From positions 930,001 through 994,000 of the forward strand of contig NZ_CP146963.1 of assembly GCF_037113525.1 (NCBI RefSeq): a stretch of DNA of 64,000 bases, given 5' to 3'. Under the pieces are notes generated by a model. That model ran no database searches and had not been told where the DNA came from. It was given only the letters and a program-made list of their open reading frames with translations. The stretch is from Butyrivibrio fibrisolvens (GTDB lineage: Bacteria > Bacillota > Clostridia > Lachnospirales > Lachnospiraceae). Position numbers and translations under genes: made by a program. Shown piece by piece: positions 26,140-35,055 of the stretch. The stretch's first letter is position 1. Every line of letters begins with the position of its first letter.

Positions 26140-27265
26140 GTATAGAGCATATCCTACAACTGAACAAAGTGTTATGTTTGCCAAGACCTTCGGTTGTTGC
26201 CGCAAGGTCTATAACCTCATGCTTTCCGATAAAATTGAGAGCTACAAGTCTACAGGTAAGTTTGTTACTGTAACACCCGCCAAATACAAAAAGGATTATC
26301 CATATCTCAGAGAAGTGGATAGCCTTGCTCTTGCTAATAAACAGATGGACTTACAGGAAGCATTCCGTAACTGTTTTAGCAAATCCCGTAAGAAGAATAA
26401 TGGATTTCCTAAATTCAAATCAGCTAAGCATACACGTAAATCATACACTACAAACAATCAGCACGGCACCGTTGACATTACTGATAATAGCATTAGACTC
26501 CCTAAAATAGGTCATGTAAAAGCTATTATCCATCGTAAACCTGATGATAACTGGATTATCAAATCAGCTACTGTATCACAGGAATCTGATGGGAAGTTCT
26601 ATATTTCTGTATTGTTTGAGATTGCAGATACTATAAATACCTATGTAGCAGACACAACCAATGCTATCGGTTTGGACTATGCTTCTGATGGTCTGTACGT
26701 AGATAATAATGGTAACGTTGGGACTAACCATAAATACTACCGTGAGAGCCACGATAAGCTTGCAAAAGCTCAACGCAAACTATCACGTATGCAAGGCTCT
26801 AGGAAACATGAAATTAAGTCCAATAATTATATAAAGCAGCTCCGTAAATTAAATAAAATCCATAGACACATATCAAATCAGAGACTTGATAACCTGCATC
26901 AAATATCTACAAAGATAGCCAATTTGTACGATATTGTATGTGTAGAATCTCTGAACATGAAATCTATGTCAAATAAAGGTTTTGGTAACGGCAAAGCTAC
27001 TCTTGATAACGGATATGGTATGTTTCTGTCGATGCTTGAATATAAATTATCAGAAAGAAACAAATATCTTGTAAAAGTAGATAAGTGGTTCCCATCATCA
27101 CAGATATGCCATTGTTGTGGGAAGATACATCCTGAGATGAAAAATCTCACAATCCGTACAATGAAATGTGATTGTGGTCTTACAATAAGCCGCGACCAGA
27201 ACGCCGCTATCAACATCTTACGTGAAGGATTGCGAATACTAAACGAATCTTTTGTAGTAGCATAA
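26120..27265 (+). CDS. tnpB: TnpB, RNA-guided DNA endonuclease of the IS element
   Basis: Transposon-encoded nuclease that uses an RNA from the element's right end to cut target DNA, which favours element retention; it is the ancestor group of Cas12. The N-terminal helical/OrfB region leads to a RuvC nuclease with all three acidic positions present: Asp in AIGLDYASDG, Glu in VCVESLNM and Asp in SRDQNAAIN. The zinc finger has CHCCG and CDCG pairs. At 381 residues it is full length with no frameshift. The ATG at 26120 lies inside tnpA, with AAGAAAG directly before it. Confidence 0.93.
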   Translation: MTNRAIKYRAYPTTEQSVMFAKTFGCCRKVYNLMLSDKIESYKSTGKFVTVTPAKYKKDYPYLREVDSLALANKQMDLQEAFRNCFSKSRKKNNGFPKFKSAKHTRKSYTTNNQHGTVDITDNSIRLPKIGHVKAIIHRKPDDNWIIKSATVSQESDGKFYISVLFEIADTINTYVADTTNAIGLDYASDGLYVDNNGNVGTNHKYYRESHDKLAKAQRKLSRMQGSRKHEIKSNNYIKQLRKLNKIHRHISNQRLDNLHQISTKIANLYDIVCVESLNMKSMSNKGFGNGKATLDNGYGMFLSMLEYKLSERNKYLVKVDKWFPSSQICHCCGKIHPEMKNLTIRTMKCDCGLTISRDQNAAINILREGLRILNESFVVA

Positions 27266-27408
27266 AACTAAATATATAGTAGGGATGGAATAGCCCTAAC
27301 TTATACGCCTGTGGACATTGTGTAAGACGTTGAGTTGCGTATATTCGTAGCCAATGCAGTAGTGGTTGAAACAGGAAGCTCCGACTTCTATAAGTCGGAG
27401 TAGTTCAC
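27266..27408 (+). ncRNA. right-end / omega RNA scaffold of TnpB
   Basis: The non-coding stretch after tnpB carries the structured scaffold expected for a TnpB guide RNA and ends in a perfect nine-base hairpin (CTCCGACTT, CTAT, AAGTCGGAG; 27379-27400). By analogy with known TnpB systems the RNA would extend past the element end, so the flank starting CCGGATTTACTATTCC would be its guide. Exact RNA ends are inferred. Confidence 0.65.
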
Positions 27409-27448
27409 CCGGATTTACTATTCCGGAGTTTATGGATATGGATTTTCA

Positions 27449-28030
27449 TTACTGGTCGCTTGGTGTTTCACCTTCAGGAGCCTGTCCATTTGGAGCCTGG
27501 CCATCGGGTGCTTGTCCATCCGGAGCTTGTCCATTTGGACCTTGACCGTCGGGTGATTGTCCGTTTGGAGGCGCTTCGCCAGGAGTCTGATCATTTGGCT
27601 CCTGGCCGTTTTGCTCTTGTCCGTCAGGAATCTGTTCATTTTCTGAATCAGGTTGCATATTATCGGATGAAGATCCTTCAGATGCACTATCTGCAGATTC
27701 TGAATCAGTATTTGCTTCAGAAGAGCTTTCAGACTCATTTGATTCTTCGCTGCTTTCTGACAAATATGCATAGGATGAATCGGCTGCAGATACATCACCA
27801 GAGCTGTTATTTTTTCCTATTACGTATAGACCGCAAATTACTAATAGCATAAGGATAGTAATCGTCCCAAGTGCAATTGAGATTTTTTTTAATAGAGTAT
27901 TATCATTTCCATGATTCTTTATATTTATCCTTTTACCAACTTCATAATTGCCATTTATCTTTATTACAGTACCTTCGTCTGTAAGAACTATTGTTTTGTT
28001 ATTTTTTGAGAAAAGAACCAGTCCTCTCAT
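27449..28030 (-). CDS. RsgI-like anti-sigma factor with low-complexity ectodomain
   Basis: The first 40 residues (GLVLFSKNNKTIVLTDEG, then YEVGKRI) match the RsgI N-terminal anti-sigma domain, which holds SigI inactive. One transmembrane helix follows (about 52-72). Outside, instead of the usual RsgI cleavage domain with its DINPSxE motif and a sugar-binding module, there is only a trace (SSYAYL), a Ser/Glu-rich stretch and about ten PDGQ/PNGQ-type tandem units. Such a tail could span or bind the cell wall. GGGAGG precedes the ATG. The gene lies 15 bases downstream of the SigI-like gene. The IS element ends 40 bases past its stop. Confidence 0.78.
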   Translation of the reverse strand: MRGLVLFSKNNKTIVLTDEGTVIKINGNYEVGKRINIKNHGNDNTLLKKISIALGTITILMLLVICGLYVIGKNNSSGDVSAADSSYAYLSESSEESNESESSSEANTDSESADSASEGSSSDNMQPDSENEQIPDGQEQNGQEPNDQTPGEAPPNGQSPDGQGPNGQAPDGQAPDGQAPNGQAPEGETPSDQ

Positions 28031-28045
28031 TTTATAATATCCTCC

Positions 28046-28510
28046 CTATAACTCATCATAAAGAACATAATCGAAATATGGCTTCAGGTCAGGGTAATTA
28101 CCGGTCAATATAAGCGATGCCATCACAACATATCCTTCAAAAGAGGCAATGAGTTTTGGCGATCTATTCGTTTTTTTTGAAAGAAGCCTTATAGGAAGAT
28201 AACCTTTTTGAAGCATAGTCCTCATCATCGCTCTATCATCTATGATGGTTCTTATCATATCGGCACAGGCATATTTGTCTTTTTTCTTATGCGGTGAAGT
28301 TTGAGAGATATCTTCAAATGTAAAGCCGAAGGAATATAGTTCCATATCAAGGCATTCTATCTGCTTTTGGATTTTATTGATAATGTATGAGCTGTTATTT
28401 GAAAAGGCTGTATCATTATAATGATCAGTGTTGATTTTTGAAGATTGTAGTGGAGTAGAGTTTTCTACATATTCGATATCTATAGGTTCGGTATAATTAG
28501 TGTTTGACAT
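28046..28510 (-). CDS. SigI-like protein with only the C-terminal sigma region
   Basis: Residues about 55-152 align by eye with the C-terminal domain of sigma factor SigI (SFGFTFEDISQTSP, KGYLPIRLLSKKT, LTGNYPDLKPY). Full SigI is about 240-250 residues; here the sigma-2 half that binds the -10 element and core polymerase is absent, replaced by about 50 polar residues. The position of the usual basic recognition helix (RKTIERxRxYI in SigI) reads SPKLIASFEGYV, having lost most charges. An in-frame TAA about 25 bases upstream of the ATG excludes a longer start, and AGAAGGG provides the ribosome site. It may be a half-sigma, a co-sigma or an anti-sigma adaptor. Confidence 0.75.
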   Translation of the reverse strand: MSNTNYTEPIDIEYVENSTPLQSSKINTDHYNDTAFSNNSSYIINKIQKQIECLDMELYSFGFTFEDISQTSPHKKKDKYACADMIRTIIDDRAMMRTMLQKGYLPIRLLSKKTNRSPKLIASFEGYVVMASLILTGNYPDLKPYFDYVLYDEL

Positions 28511-28619
28511 GGGCCCTTCTTTCTGTATGAGCTGTGTTTAATACTTTCTGAATACATCATAAGACCCTTAAATAAAAATAAACTAAAAAGCCACCAGGCA
28601 GATGCCTGATGGCTGGAAA

Positions 28620-29225
28620 TTAATCCTGAATATGAGCATTGATTATATCCTTGATAGAGCGGTAGAGGTATGGCTTAAGATCTTCGATAGAACATGGGAT
28701 TCCATCTACAATGGCGCTATAGGAAGTTGCACCTGCAAGCTCGATTATCATAAACAGCATTATGTCAGGCTCTACAAAGACAACTCCGGACTGCTCAAGA
28801 AGCTTTTTGTAAATGCCTCCGACGTTGATCTCTTCAGCAAAAGGTGAGTGAGGATCAAGTACTCGTCTGAATATACCCCAGGTCAAATCTTTGTGAAGGA
28901 AAGTAAGAAGCGCCTTATTATCCGATAACTCCTCGATGATATGATCAACGACGAATATGATCTTGTCCTGAATATTATCAAGGCCTGCTTCCTGAAGTGC
29001 TTCATAAGCAGAACTGAAAAGCTGTGCTGACTTATGGATTACGAGCTTGTTTCTTATATCATATTTGTCCTTGAAGTAAAGGTAGAAAGTACCCTTTGCA
29101 ACGCCGGCCTTTTCGATGATGTCAGATATGGAGGTCTTCTCAAGGCCCTTGGTCATAAAGAAATCAAATGATGCATTGAGAAGAGAATCTCTTTTCTTTT
29201 GTTTGTTACTTTCAATTTTACTCAT
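28620..29225 (-). CDS. TetR-family repressor of the MMPL exporter
   Basis: Repressor of 201 residues with an N-terminal TetR helix-turn-helix (TSISDIIEKAGVAKGTFYLYF) and a ligand-binding helical C-terminus. It is divergent from an MMPL-type exporter whose promoter carries two TGACC-N3-GGTCA palindromes, the evident operators. TetR proteins next to RND exporters commonly sense lipophilic compounds, envelope stress products or drugs. The ligand is unknown. No operator copy was seen immediately before its own start, though the two sites lie in the shared region. Confidence 0.88.
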   Translation of the reverse strand: MSKIESNKQKKRDSLLNASFDFFMTKGLEKTSISDIIEKAGVAKGTFYLYFKDKYDIRNKLVIHKSAQLFSSAYEALQEAGLDNIQDKIIFVVDHIIEELSDNKALLTFLHKDLTWGIFRRVLDPHSPFAEEINVGGIYKKLLEQSGVVFVEPDIMLFMIIELAGATSYSAIVDGIPCSIEDLKPYLYRSIKDIINAHIQD

Positions 29226-29551
29226 AATATCCTCTGAAAATCTAATCTGTTCTGATGGATTGTTTTCTAAATGTCTTATAAAACAGGTACTTCTGAAATT
29301 CTGATTTAAGCAGTCAGGGAAAATGACTCATTATATATTAACGAAAAAAGATTTCAATAGCAATTTAATAATAGCATATTAATACTGAAGTCGATTATTT
29401 TTATGTGTCTGAGTCATAAACCTTAAAGCAATAATGGTCCAGGATGGTACTTGTTTTACATCATAAAAAAGATATTATTTGATTTTGACATCTCTAAATC
29501 TGAGGAAAAACCCAATATTTATAAACAAAAAATAAATTTGCAAAAAACCAA

Positions 29552-29610
29552 TTGACCATCGGTCATTTTAGGAGTATACCATATTATGAAGAAAATGACC
29601 AGCGGTCATT
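29552..29610 (+). promoter_or_regulatory. MMPL operon promoter with two TetR operators
   Basis: TTGACC (29552-29557) and TATACC (29575-29580) are 17 bases apart. Operator 1, TGACCATCGGTCA (29553-29565), covers the -35. Operator 2, AATGACCAGCGGTCATT (29594-29610), has perfect seven-base arms and covers the start of the transcript. Centres are 43 bases apart (about four turns). The remaining upstream gap (29226-29551) is AT-rich with nothing else recognised. Confidence 0.78.
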
Positions 29611-29678
29611 AGTGTGAAAGTTTAAAATCTTTCACTCGCGACATGAGGTTAATGATGACTGAAAAGGATGGAGGAATT

Positions 29679-31799
29679 ATGAAAACGATATCAAAAGGAA
29701 TCGTAAAACTGCGTTTTGTAATACTTGCAGTAGCTGTGTTTCTGTTGATCCCGTCAGCATTTGGTTATATCAACACCAGGGTCAACTATGATATTTTGTC
29801 CTATCTGCCAAAAGAAATTGAAACAATGCAGGGACAGGACATTCTTGAAAATGAATTTGGAACAGGAGCCTATTCTCTTTTCATAGTAGAAGGTATGGAA
29901 GAGAAGGATGTTGCAGATTTAAAGAGCAAAGTCGAAGAGATCGATCATGTTAAGAAGGTCATCTGGTACGACAGCTTCATGGATCTGTCAGTTCCTATGG
30001 AGATGCTTCCTGATAAATTATATGAAGCTTTTAATTCTGATGACGCGACCATGATGTTCATCATATTTGATGAGACAACATCAAGCGATGGAACAATGGA
30101 TGCCATCAGACAGATCAGAAAGGTAGCCAATGAAAAGTGCTTCCTTGCAGGTATGAGCGGAATCGTTACTGATACTAAGGATCTTGCAGAAAAAGAAACT
30201 CCTGTATACGTAATGATAGCTGTAATCCTTGCTGTAATAGTACTTTCACTTACAATGGATTCCTACCTCATTCCTATTTTCTTCTTATTATCAATAGGAA
30301 TGGCGATCGTATATAACCTTGGTTCGAACATTATGTTCGGTGAGATATCCTTTATCACCAAGTCACTTGCAGCGGTACTTCAGCTGGGCGTAACACTGGA
30401 CTATTCAATATTCCTGTGGCATTCATACCAGGAAGAACTTGATAAGGGACATGAAAAGAATGCAGCGATGGCACACGCGATCGAAGCAACATTCACATCA
30501 GTTATTGGTAGCTCGATTACAACAATTGCCGGATTCATAGCGCTTTGCTTCATGAGCTTTACTATAGGTCTTGACCTTGGCGTTGTAATGGCTAAGGGCG
30601 TTATCTTCGGAGTTATCTGCTGTATAACAGTTCTTCCTTCGATGATACTTGTATTTGACAAGCTGATCGAGAAGTCCAAACATAAACCGCTTCTTCCTGA
30701 AATGGAGAAGATTCCTAACTGGATCTCAGATCATTACAGACTGTTTGCAATTATCTTCCTTGTACTTCTTCCTTTTGCAGTATATGGAAATAGCAACACC
30801 AAAGTTTATTATGACCTTGCCAAGACACTTCCAGCATCACTTCCAAGTACTCAGGCAGCCAAAGAGCTTGATGAGAACTTTGATACAAGTACAACCTATA
30901 TGCTTCTTGTAGATGCCAATATGTCATCTACTGACATCACTATGATGAATGATGAGATAGCTCAGGTTGACGGCGTTGATGCAGCTATAGGACTTGACTC
31001 AGCTGTAGGCGGAATGATCCCTCAGGATATGATCCCGAATGATCTTAGATCAGAGATTCAGAGTGATGACTATAAGCTGATCATCATAACAAGTATTTAC
31101 AACACCGCATCTGATGAAGTAAATGCTCAGATAGAAGAAGTCAACAAGATAGTTAAATCATATGATCCAAATGCAATGGTCGTAGGTGAAGCACCTTGTA
31201 CCAAGGACCTTATTACTATTACAAACCATGACTTTAACGTAGTTAACTGGGTTTCAATCGGCGCTGTATTTGCCATTATCCTGTTTGTACTTAAGTCATT
31301 CTCACTTCCATTTATCCTTGTTGCAGTTATCGAGTTCGCTATTTTCATCAACATGGGAATTCCTTACTACACAGGATCAGTACTTCCGTTTATCGCATCA
31401 GTAGTAATCGGAACTATACAGCTTGGATCAACAGTTGATTATGCGATCCTTATGACAACAAGATACTGCCGTGAAAGAAATAATGGCAATAGCAAGAGAG
31501 AAGCTACTCATATAGCTCTTTCTACAAGTATGAAATCAATCATTGTCAGTGCTCTTAGTTTCTTCTCAGCAACATTCGGAGTTGGTCTTATCTCATCAAT
31601 AGATATGATCGGTGCTCTGTGTATGCTGATGGCAAGAGGCGCGATCATCAGTATGTGCGTAGTTATTCTGGTACTTCCTGCGATGTACATGATCTTTGAT
31701 CCAATTATCGTACGTACAAGCTTTGGATTTAAGGATGCAAGAGAAGCTGATAAGAAAAGACGTAAGATCAAGGCCGGCAGTGAGAGCATAACAGCGTAA
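29679..31799 (+). CDS. MMPL/RND-superfamily exporter
   Basis: Proton-driven membrane pump for lipids or amphiphilic compounds. Two repeated halves are visible, each with one transmembrane helix, a large extracytoplasmic domain (starting NTRVNYDILSYLPKE and NTKVYYDLAKTLPAS) and five more helices. The conserved helix-4 motifs read GVTLDYSIFLWHSYQEE and GSTVDYAILMTTRYCRE, with the Asp-Tyr pair expected for proton relay. About 706 residues. ATGs exist at 29643, 29652 and 29655, but 29679 has GGAGG four bases before it and gives MKTISKGIVKLRF, so it is chosen. It is co-transcribed with the heptad lipoprotein downstream and controlled by the divergent TetR. Confidence 0.9.
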   Translation: MKTISKGIVKLRFVILAVAVFLLIPSAFGYINTRVNYDILSYLPKEIETMQGQDILENEFGTGAYSLFIVEGMEEKDVADLKSKVEEIDHVKKVIWYDSFMDLSVPMEMLPDKLYEAFNSDDATMMFIIFDETTSSDGTMDAIRQIRKVANEKCFLAGMSGIVTDTKDLAEKETPVYVMIAVILAVIVLSLTMDSYLIPIFFLLSIGMAIVYNLGSNIMFGEISFITKSLAAVLQLGVTLDYSIFLWHSYQEELDKGHEKNAAMAHAIEATFTSVIGSSITTIAGFIALCFMSFTIGLDLGVVMAKGVIFGVICCITVLPSMILVFDKLIEKSKHKPLLPEMEKIPNWISDHYRLFAIIFLVLLPFAVYGNSNTKVYYDLAKTLPASLPSTQAAKELDENFDTSTTYMLLVDANMSSTDITMMNDEIAQVDGVDAAIGLDSAVGGMIPQDMIPNDLRSEIQSDDYKLIIITSIYNTASDEVNAQIEEVNKIVKSYDPNAMVVGEAPCTKDLITITNHDFNVVNWVSIGAVFAIILFVLKSFSLPFILVAVIEFAIFINMGIPYYTGSVLPFIASVVIGTIQLGSTVDYAILMTTRYCRERNNGNSKREATHIALSTSMKSIIVSALSFFSATFGVGLISSIDMIGALCMLMARGAIISMCVVILVLPAMYMIFDPIIVRTSFGFKDAREADKKRRKIKAGSESITA

Positions 31800-31931
31800 A
31801 GGCTGATATATACAAAAGGTAAACAATAGATCGGATATTTTAAAAGGTCTGGTCAGTGATAGTAACAAAACAACCTAGTAAAAAGAACTATTAAAACAGT
31901 AAAGATTTAATCTTTCCAGGAGGACAAGTAT

Positions 31932-34874
31932 ATGATAAAGAAATATCTCGTGCGTACAAGAGCACTTATGGTAGCAACAATACTTGCATTTACAACTATG
32001 GCTTGCGGAGTAGCAACAACTAAAGAGGCAGCAGACAAAGGCACTGCACAGGATACTGCAAGAGAAGCAGAAGAAGAGGAAACTCTTGAAAACACAATGA
32101 ATTCAAGTGCATTTGGAGCAAGTACAGCATCTGACAAGGAAGAAACAGTATATGTAATGACAGATGCAACCGGCGCACCTAATGAAGTAGTAGTCAGTGA
32201 ATGGCTCAAAAATGCAGAAGGAACTAAAGAGCTTAATGATGCAACAGATCTTTCTGATGTAAAGAATGTAAAGGGAAACGGAACTTATACAGAAAATGCA
32301 GACGGAACGATCACATGGGATACAGACGGTTCTGACGTATATTATCAGGGTAAATCTGACAAGGCAGTTCCTGTAGAAGTTAAGATCACATATTATCTTG
32401 ATGGACAGGAGATGTCTCCTGAAGATATCGCAGGTAAGAGTGGTAAAGTAACTATCAGATTCGATTATAAGAACAATGATGTTAAGACTGTAACTATTGG
32501 CGGTAAGGAAACAGAGATCTATACACCTTATGCAATGATATCCGGCGCAATGCTTGATACAGAGCGCTTCTCCAATGTTGAGGTTACAAATGGTAAGGTT
32601 ATCTCAGAAGGCAATAACTATGTAGTAATGGGCGTAGCTCTTCCAGGACTTAAAGAGTCTCTTGGAATTGATGATGAAGATCTTGACGAGCTTACAGATA
32701 AGACAGGCGAAGATCTTGATATTCCTGATTATGTAGAGATCACAGCAGATGTTACAGACTTCAAGCTTGATATGACAATGACTTATGCATCAGGTAATGC
32801 CCTTTCAGATCTTGGATTTGGAAATCTTACAGATTCACTTGATATTGATGATGCAGAAGAAAAAGTAGACGAGCTTACAGATGGAACAACAAAGCTTGTT
32901 GATGGATCAGGAGAACTTTACGACGGAACAGTAACTCTTCAGGATGGAACAAGCCAGCTTTACGATGGAAGTATTGAACTTCTTGATGGTACAAAAGCTC
33001 TTGCAAATGGTGTTCTTGAACTTCAGGGTGGTACAGCTGATCTTGTAGAAGGAGTTGTTAAGCTTAAGGAAGGTTCATCAGCTCTTCTTAATGGCGCAAA
33101 TTCACTTAAAGATGGAACAAGCCAGCTTGCAACAGGAGCTGGAACTCTTAAGGACGGAACAAGCCAGCTTGCAACAGGCGCAGGTTCACTTAAAGAAGGA
33201 ACAGACAAGCTTGCAACAGGAGCAGGAGACCTTAAGGCAGGAGCTGATCAGTTATCAGCAGGTGCTAGTACTTTATCAGAAGGTGCAAGCAGTTTAAATA
33301 CAGGTATCACATCATATACAAATGGTGCTTCAGACCTTGCTACAGGAATAGCTCAGCTTGATGCAGGACTTAAACAGCTTCAGCAGTCAGTAGCAGGATC
33401 AGGAGATAGCGCAGCTTCACTTACAACACTTGCAACATCACTTGGAACAGCTAAGGATTCCGTAGATAAGCAGCTTATAGCTGCTATTGATCAAAAGCTT
33501 GCTGCAATAGCAAATTCTATAGGATATACGGGAGATTACTCAGGACTTGGTGCAGCTCTTACAACCAGTGCATCAGCATGTCAGACAGCATATCAGTCAT
33601 ACTTCAATGCTTACTGCCAGGAACTTTATAGTGCAGGTCTTTCTGATGGTAAGGATCAGGGCAAGGAAGAAGGATATGAAGAAGGATTTGCAGATGGAAA
33701 GGCTAAGGTACAGGAAGAAGCTGATCAGCTTAGAACTAATGCTACAAGTACATCTGATTCGGATGATGATCTGTCTGATGGTCTTGAAGATGAAGAACAG
33801 CCTGAAGATAATGATGGTACACCAGATGATACAGCTGAGCCACAGGGTGATGATACTGAAGATCCATCATCAGGTGATGAAGGAGCTCCGGCAGGTGATG
33901 AGCAGGCAGTATCAGACCAGGCTTCAAATAAGACACTTGATACAGAGATAAGACTTCTTTCAGGAGAAGATGCAGCAACTAAGATTGCTCAGATTCAGCA
34001 GGGTGACAACTATAAGCATTATGTAGAATATTATACAAAGTATATGGCTCTTACAAATGCTGCATCAACAGTAGACAGCCTTCTTTCATTAAAGGGCGGT
34101 CTTGAGACACTTTCAACAGGCCTTGGTACTATGAAGGCTGCAGTAGAAGCTTCATCAACTACAACAGCTTCAAGCATGACAGCTCTTGTAACTGGTATTA
34201 ACCAGCTTGTTGATGGCGCAGATAAGCTCAACGCAGGAGCACAGCTTCTTGTTTCCAATAACAGCACTCTTACAAATGGTAGCAGCCAGCTGGCAGCAGG
34301 TGCTTCAACCCTTGCAACAGGAGCTCAGACACTTGATAACGGTGCCGGAACACTTGCAAATGGTGCAAATGAACTTAATAACGGAGCAGGAACACTTGCA
34401 GATGGTGCTACTAAGCTTGATCAGGGAGCAGGAACACTTGCAGATGGCGCTAATCAGCTTGACGCCGGTGCAGGAGAACTTGCAAGCGGAGCAGCTGAAC
34501 TTGATAACGGTGTTCAGACTCTTTCAGATGGTTCAGTAAAGCTTAACGATGGTGCTGTAACACTCTATGACGGAGCTATAGCTCTTAATGACGGAGCATC
34601 AGATCTTAGCGACGGTGCATGCGATCTTAACGACGGAGCTGTCAAGCTTATGGATGGAGCAAAAGAACTTGCTGATGGTCTTGTAAAATTCGATGAAGAA
34701 GGTATCTCTAAGATCGCAGAAGTATTCGACGGAGACCTTGAAGAACTTAACGAAAGACTCAGTGCTATAGCAGATGCAGCAAATGATTCTTCATCATATG
34801 GCGGTGCTAAAGACGATACTAAGACAAGTGTTAAGTACATCATAAAGACTGCTGGTATCAGCAAGAAGGATTGA
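31932..34874 (+). CDS. large heptad-repeat lipoprotein partnered with the MMPL exporter
   Basis: Exported lipoprotein of 980 residues (lipobox TMAC, Cys25). A folded N-terminal domain (about 70-300) precedes two long runs of seven-residue units of the pattern xxLxxGA (about 310-470 and 755-925), such as LADGATKLDQGAGTLADGA. Between them lie helical segments and an acidic disordered stretch (about 605-665). The repeats resemble those in YhgE-type proteins, but no transmembrane helices follow, so this one is anchored only by lipid. The repeats should form long helical rods. AGGAGGAC precedes the ATG. Operon position suggests an accessory or cell-wall-spanning subunit of the exporter. Confidence 0.78.
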   Translation: MIKKYLVRTRALMVATILAFTTMACGVATTKEAADKGTAQDTAREAEEEETLENTMNSSAFGASTASDKEETVYVMTDATGAPNEVVVSEWLKNAEGTKELNDATDLSDVKNVKGNGTYTENADGTITWDTDGSDVYYQGKSDKAVPVEVKITYYLDGQEMSPEDIAGKSGKVTIRFDYKNNDVKTVTIGGKETEIYTPYAMISGAMLDTERFSNVEVTNGKVISEGNNYVVMGVALPGLKESLGIDDEDLDELTDKTGEDLDIPDYVEITADVTDFKLDMTMTYASGNALSDLGFGNLTDSLDIDDAEEKVDELTDGTTKLVDGSGELYDGTVTLQDGTSQLYDGSIELLDGTKALANGVLELQGGTADLVEGVVKLKEGSSALLNGANSLKDGTSQLATGAGTLKDGTSQLATGAGSLKEGTDKLATGAGDLKAGADQLSAGASTLSEGASSLNTGITSYTNGASDLATGIAQLDAGLKQLQQSVAGSGDSAASLTTLATSLGTAKDSVDKQLIAAIDQKLAAIANSIGYTGDYSGLGAALTTSASACQTAYQSYFNAYCQELYSAGLSDGKDQGKEEGYEEGFADGKAKVQEEADQLRTNATSTSDSDDDLSDGLEDEEQPEDNDGTPDDTAEPQGDDTEDPSSGDEGAPAGDEQAVSDQASNKTLDTEIRLLSGEDAATKIAQIQQGDNYKHYVEYYTKYMALTNAASTVDSLLSLKGGLETLSTGLGTMKAAVEASSTTTASSMTALVTGINQLVDGADKLNAGAQLLVSNNSTLTNGSSQLAAGASTLATGAQTLDNGAGTLANGANELNNGAGTLADGATKLDQGAGTLADGANQLDAGAGELASGAAELDNGVQTLSDGSVKLNDGAVTLYDGAIALNDGASDLSDGACDLNDGAVKLMDGAKELADGLVKFDEEGISKIAEVFDGDLEELNERLSAIADAANDSSSYGGAKDDTKTSVKYIIKTAGISKKD

Positions 34875-34947
34875 TGATAACAAAATGAAGACGAAAGAAT
34901 TATGGGGAGTCTTTAGTATTTAAATTATTAGTATATAATCAATAACT

Positions 34948-34979
34948 AAGGCGGATCACTTTGGGTGGTCCGCCTTTTA
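34948..34979. terminator. terminator between convergent genes
   Basis: AAGGCGGATCAC pairs with GTGGTCCGCCTT (one G-T mismatch pair) around a short loop, followed by TTTT. It closes the exporter operon and may also serve the convergent binding-protein gene ending at 35056. Confidence 0.82.
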
Positions 34980-35055
34980 TGATAAATACATGATTTGAAA
35001 ATCGTGAATCTGACTTTACTAATAAATTCGAATAGTCCTAAGCTGATATACGACT

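Larger units (their letters stand above)
25580..27408 (+). mobile_element. IS200/IS605-family insertion sequence, apparently intact
   Basis: Single-strand transposon of about 1.83 kb with a left-end hairpin, a Y1 transposase gene (tnpA), an overlapping tnpB and a right-end hairpin. As usual for the family there are no terminal inverted repeats and no target duplication. It sits between two intergenic signals and disrupts no recognised gene. The exact ends are estimated: the left flank is T/A-rich (TATTTTAAC) and the right end follows the hairpin at TAGTTCAC. Confidence 0.88.

Noticed and set aside
32860..34700. Long overlapping frames in other phases across the heptad-repeat gene
   Set aside because: They arise from the repetitive codons of the lipoprotein; none has a ribosome site or plausible protein composition.
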